Source: an uncultured bacterium (GTDB lineage Bacteria > Patescibacteriota > Dojkabacteria > SC72). From it: DNA of 23,068 bases. The stretch is taken from contig CALDJM010000035.1 in the NCBI GenBank assembly GCA_937899155.1, positions 1 to 23,068 on the forward strand, read 5' to 3'. The translations under genes and the position numbers were made by a program. Positions 20,298 through 23,068 of the stretch are shown piece after piece (position 1 is the first letter of the stretch; the number at the start of each line of letters is the position of its first letter). Below the pieces are notes generated by a model. The model was not told the DNA's origin. It did no database searches and worked only from the letters and a program-made list of their open reading frames with translations.

Positions 20298-21464
20298 CTA
20301 CTTCTTCCCTAATTTCAATCTCTGAACTGTCATCTTCTGTACTTTAAATGCATCTTTTTTAATTCTAATGAATGCACCCATTGCAGTACATGTGAGAATA
20401 ATTGTATATACTCCATAGATTACAGGGACAAATGAGATTACTGTTGAAAGACATCTTCCAACTAGCAGAGACTTAAATGGTCTGTATCCTTTTACTTTAA
20501 ATAGTTTCAAAATCTCAGAACCAATTGCAACCTCTACCCAAAGTTTTCCAAATATTGTAACAAATATTATGAAAGCAACTAGTATCAAGGCTACAGGAAT
20601 TCCTAAGACTGTAATAAAGAGTATTGTGATTGGGATGCCAGCTAGTAGGAATACTCCAATACCTAGTGCAAAACTCTTGAGGAAATCATTAGGTGTATTT
20701 GCAATGTTTTTAACAATAGCTCCTGTCTTTACAGGTGTTAGGAAGATTAGGAATGCTCCTGCTAAGAGAAATGCTGTAGAACTAATGATAGTGTTTCTAA
20801 TACTCTTTAAAATCTTTTGCTGTGGAGTAAGTTTCTTAATTTCTTTGTCATCATGGAAACCCTGGCTCTCTGCAATCGCATCAATACTCTTTTGATCGTA
20901 TACATTTTTTACAACTCTATCCTTTTCTATTGTGTAATCTTCAGAAAAGATTAAAGCTTCTCCATTGATGTCTGCATTTATTACGGATTTAGTAGAAAAA
21001 ATTGTTAAGTCATCACCAATCTCTCCGGATACTATGCTGTGGGCAGAGAAAGATATTACATCTTTAGCTGTTTTGCCACTATGTTTATTTGAATATCCAA
21101 AGGCGATTGTTTTACCAGCAGTTTCTCCATCTAGCTCTATCTTATATCCAAAAGCATAGATGTCACCTAAGATCCTTGCACCTTTTCCTAACTCTATTGT
21201 GTTTGAAAATAGATAGAGGTTGCCTGTGATAGTTCCCTCAATCTTAATATTTTGTGCAAAGATGTATGTATCACTTCTAACATTACCTTTAATATCTACA
21301 TTGTCTGTAAAGATATACAGGTTTTCATCAACACTTTTACCCTGTTCTAGAACATAGCCTTTCTTGAAGAAGAATTCTGCAGCATCTGCTCTTTTTGGCA
21401 TAACTACACCTAAAAGTAAGAGTGCGATTAATGGGGATACTAATAAAGAAAGTATTTTCTTCAT
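20298..21464 (-). CDS. Bactofilin-like beta-repeat protein with C-terminal membrane domain
   Basis: 388 residues. A signal peptide (1-28, cleavage near ADA-AEF) is followed by a repetitive beta-solenoid-type region (about 45-180). There, short strands recur at about 18-20 residue intervals (ENLYIFTDNVDIKG; SDTYIFAQNIKIEG; GNLYLFSNTIELG), each ending in I-x-G/ELG turns, as in bactofilin-type polymer-forming domains. Four membrane helices follow (about 224-243, 264-285, 288-312, 338-362), then a basic cytoplasmic tail. Bactofilins proper are cytosolic and lack these helices; this secreted, membrane-linked version is shared by several CPR and archaeal proteins. A role in surface organisation is a guess. 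The predicted promoter (TGTTACTAT at 21500-21508) gives a leader of about 29 nt. A short hairpin (20283-20302) spans its stop codon. Confidence 0.78.
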   Translation of the reverse strand: MKKILSLLVSPLIALLLLGVVMPKRADAAEFFFKKGYVLEQGKSVDENLYIFTDNVDIKGNVRSDTYIFAQNIKIEGTITGNLYLFSNTIELGKGARILGDIYAFGYKIELDGETAGKTIAFGYSNKHSGKTAKDVISFSAHSIVSGEIGDDLTIFSTKSVINADINGEALIFSEDYTIEKDRVVKNVYDQKSIDAIAESQGFHDDKEIKKLTPQQKILKSIRNTIISSTAFLLAGAFLIFLTPVKTGAIVKNIANTPNDFLKSFALGIGVFLLAGIPITILFITVLGIPVALILVAFIIFVTIFGKLWVEVAIGSEILKLFKVKGYRPFKSLLVGRCLSTVISFVPVIYGVYTIILTCTAMGAFIRIKKDAFKVQKMTVQRLKLGKK

Positions 21465-21499
21465 ATATAGTATTAAATATTAACAAATTAGATAGTAAT

Positions 21500-21508
21500 A
21501 TAGTAACA
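21500..21508 (-). promoter_or_regulatory. Extended -10 promoter of bactofilin-like gene
   Basis: Minus strand TGTTACTAT ending at 21500. The predicted start is about 21493 with a 29-nt leader. A TTTAAT nearer the ATG is an alternative that would make it leaderless. Confidence 0.45.
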
Positions 21509-21538
21509 GAAAAAAAGTACTTTAGCTATTTTTTGCTG

Positions 21539-21544
21539 TATAAT
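21539..21544 (+). promoter_or_regulatory. -10 box of the glycosyltransferase operon
   Basis: Perfect TATAAT only 5 nt before ATG 21550, so +1 falls at the start codon. No good -35. Confidence 0.55.
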
Positions 21545-21549
21545 AAGCC

Positions 21550-22401
21550 ATGAATATTTTGATAGTTATTGTAAACTATAACGGCAAGCATCTTCTAAAG
21601 AAGAATTTAGCATCTGTTGTGAATACAGAGTATGAGACTTTTGATATTGTAGTTGTAGATAATGGATCTACAGATGGTAGTATTGAATTTCTTAAAAAAG
21701 AGTTCCCATCGGTGATGATAATAGATAGTGGTGAGAACTTAGGTTTTGGTAGGGGAAATAATCTTGGAGTTGAGAAACATCCCAATTATGATGCTTATCT
21801 GTTTTTAAATAATGATGTTTCTGTACCCTCTAATTGGCTTTCTGATTTGGTAAAGATCTTATCTTCTAGTAAAGAGATAGGTGCTGTTGGTCCTAAAGTT
21901 CTTTTTTCGAAAGATGGAGGTAAAGGTGAGGGTGTGATTAATTCTGCTGGTATAGATGTGGATAGGCACTTTATGGCATATGATAGATATTGTGAGGAAA
22001 AAGATGATAAGAAATACAGTAATGTAGAAGAGGTGGATGCTCTCATGGGTGGAGCATTTTTAGTTAAGAAAGAGGTGTTTAACAAATTAGGTGGGTTTAA
22101 TCCAAGAATGTTTCTATATTATGAAGACATAGATCTTTCATTGAGGATAAGAGATTTGGGATACAAGTTGTATTATGTAGGTACTTCAGAGGTATATCAT
22201 GACCATATGGCATCATCTAAAAAAATATCTGTTAGAAAAAGAAATGTAATGAATATGATGAATAGATTTGAAAGCATTAAAACAAGAAAAGGTCTTCTAG
22301 TAGCAATTAAAGAAACAATCTGGTATCTTTTTAACTGGATTGTATGGAAAATGATATACTCTAAGAAGTTAACATTGAAAAAATATTTAAAGGATAAATA
22401 G
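21550..22401 (+). CDS. Family 2 glycosyltransferase (rhamnosyltransferase-like)
   Basis: A 283-residue GT2 enzyme that moves a sugar from a nucleotide sugar to a growing surface glycan. The GT-A fold motifs are clear: NYNG (9-12), VVVDNGSTDGS (34-44) with nucleotide-binding D37, and the metal-site variant FLNND (85-89). The catalytic-side MGGAFLVKKEVFNKLGGF (167-183) and E192-D193 in LYYEDIDLSLRI follow, with YHDHMAS after. A C-terminal amphipathic/hydrophobic stretch (about 260-276) probably attaches it to the membrane. It is followed after 2 nt by the ABC-2 permease, marking a polysaccharide assembly/export operon that runs out of the window. Confidence 0.94.
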   Translation: MNILIVIVNYNGKHLLKKNLASVVNTEYETFDIVVVDNGSTDGSIEFLKKEFPSVMIIDSGENLGFGRGNNLGVEKHPNYDAYLFLNNDVSVPSNWLSDLVKILSSSKEIGAVGPKVLFSKDGGKGEGVINSAGIDVDRHFMAYDRYCEEKDDKKYSNVEEVDALMGGAFLVKKEVFNKLGGFNPRMFLYYEDIDLSLRIRDLGYKLYYVGTSEVYHDHMASSKKISVRKRNVMNMMNRFESIKTRKGLLVAIKETIWYLFNWIVWKMIYSKKLTLKKYLKDK

Positions 22402-22403
22402 TA

Positions 22404-23068
22404 ATGAATAGTAATGATTTAGATTTATACAAACAATTCGTTAGAACTACCTTTAAGATGAGATATAAGGGTTCTGTTTTAGGTTTCCTTTGGGTTCTAT
22501 TAAAACCTTTCTTTGTCTTCCTTATCCTTTTCCTCATTTTCTCTCATATGTCTTCTGCAGCTGGAGGTCTTAGCTCTAAGCAATATGCAGTATATTTGCT
22601 TTCTGGCTTGATAGTGTACACATTTTTTAACGAAGGTATGATTTGGGGTATGGGTTCAATAATGGAGAGGGCTGAGTTGATAATTAAGATAAACTTTAAA
22701 AGAGATGTCGTTATTGCAAGCTCATTGAGTATGGCATTAATAAATTTTACGATTAATCTTTTGATAGTTTTGGTGGTTGCCTTAATCCTTAATATTAATG
22801 TAACACTTCTAGGTCTTGCATATATATTTCTAATAGGTTTAACAATGTTTCTTGCTTTGTATGGGGTTTCTTTCTTTACAAGTATTTGGTTAGTACATGT
22901 AAGAGACCTTCAACACATTATGGAGCTTGTTCTTCAACTTCTTTTCTATGCTAGTGCAGTGTTTTTCCCTGTCGAGATGATTCCAGAAAAATACAGATTT
23001 GTTGTTTACTACAATCCAGTAGCTCGATTTGTCAAAGCAGTTAGAGAGGCTTTAATATTTGGTAGGGT
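22404..23068 (+). CDS. ABC-2 permease for polysaccharide export (3' end outside window)
   Basis: The first 221 codons of a Wzm/TagG/RfbA-type permease that, with an ATPase expected downstream, exports lipid-linked glycans. The cytoplasmic start (YKQFVRTTFKMRYKGSVLG) is the amphipathic gate helix typical of the family. Membrane helices follow near 30-55, 62-82, 110-135, 138-165 and 172-190. The diagnostic WVHxRDxxH-type loop reads LVHVRDLQHIMELVLQ, and the sequence FFPVEMIPEKYRFVVYYNPV precedes the last helices. ATG at 22404 is 2 nt after the GT stop; AGGA 9 nt upstream may act as a weak ribosome site. The frame is open to the window end. Confidence 0.92.
   Translation, partial: MNSNDLDLYKQFVRTTFKMRYKGSVLGFLWVLLKPFFVFLILFLIFSHMSSAAGGLSSKQYAVYLLSGLIVYTFFNEGMIWGMGSIMERAELIIKINFKRDVVIASSLSMALINFTINLLIVLVVALILNINVTLLGLAYIFLIGLTMFLALYGVSFFTSIWLVHVRDLQHIMELVLQLLFYASAVFFPVEMIPEKYRFVVYYNPVARFVKAVREALIFGR

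Noticed and set aside
20283..20302. Hairpin AGTAGTAT-CTCT-ATACTACT as a separate terminator
   Set aside because: It overlaps the stop codon of the bactofilin-like gene and lacks a U-tract; the strong palindrome at 20241-20264 is the better terminator.
1..23068. TGA read as glycine (Gracilibacteria-type code)
   Set aside because: All recognisable genes are full length under the standard code and none continues through a TGA; only the absence of TGA stops is unusual.
1..23068. CRISPR array, insertion sequence, phage or rRNA genes
   Set aside because: No regularly spaced direct repeats, transposase, integrase, phage structural gene or rRNA-like stretch was found on either strand.

Overview
The window is AT-rich, with very short intergenic gaps and a mix of core genes and small-genome envelope genes: serS, miaA, thpR, an RdgB/ITPase-like gene, a DHH phosphoesterase, DUF3048, a SecD-like/SecF-like pair, a DsbA-like protein, a bactofilin-like membrane protein and GT2 plus ABC-2 export genes. 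Together these suggest a small-genome bacterium of the Candidate Phyla Radiation (Patescibacteria). Something near Dojkabacteria or Microgenomates is my guess, not a demonstrated placement. All intact genes read with the standard code. Among the 24 stop codons I could read, 14 are TAG, 10 are TAA and none is TGA.

Layout. Positions 1-1365 (-) hold a truncated ABC exporter, and 1440-2435 (-) a DHH/DHHA1 phosphoesterase. From 2552 to 6650 (+) come an RdgB/HAM1-like NTPase, an ABC-F ATPase, serS and thpR. From 6654 to 11202 (-) a compact run reads DUF3048 protein, winged-helix/nucleotidyltransferase protein, SecD-like, SecF-like, miaA. Divergent from it at 11283 (+) is a membrane-anchored beta-rich protein, then a hairpin terminator, tRNA-Pro(GGG) at 12407-12480, a 29-residue membrane peptide, two overlapping unknown ORFs, an orphan 7TM histidine kinase, a one-cluster ferredoxin and a HIT protein. 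A membrane-anchored alpha/beta hydrolase (-) converges on HIT. A DsbA-like protein (+) follows, then an ECF sigma factor cassette (sigma, 3-TM membrane protein, small secreted protein) bracketed by two copies of an identical 32-nt palindromic terminator. A bactofilin-like membrane protein (-), a GT2 glycosyltransferase and a truncated ABC-2 polysaccharide-export permease (+) close the window.

Expression signals stand out. At least eight genes have a -10 box (often the extended form TGnTAYTAT) only 5-10 nt before the ATG, which predicts leaderless or nearly leaderless mRNAs. Other genes (ABC exporter, serS, the 11283 gene, the bactofilin-like gene) have predicted leaders of about 22-29 nt, and Shine-Dalgarno sequences are mostly absent.

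Functionally the window is weighted to the cell envelope: export (SecD/SecF-like, ABC-2, ABC exporter), extracytoplasmic redox folding (DsbA-like), envelope sensing (histidine kinase, ECF cassette) and surface polymer synthesis (GT2). Translation and RNA genes (serS, tRNA-Pro, miaA, thpR, ABC-F, DHH phosphoesterase) are interspersed.
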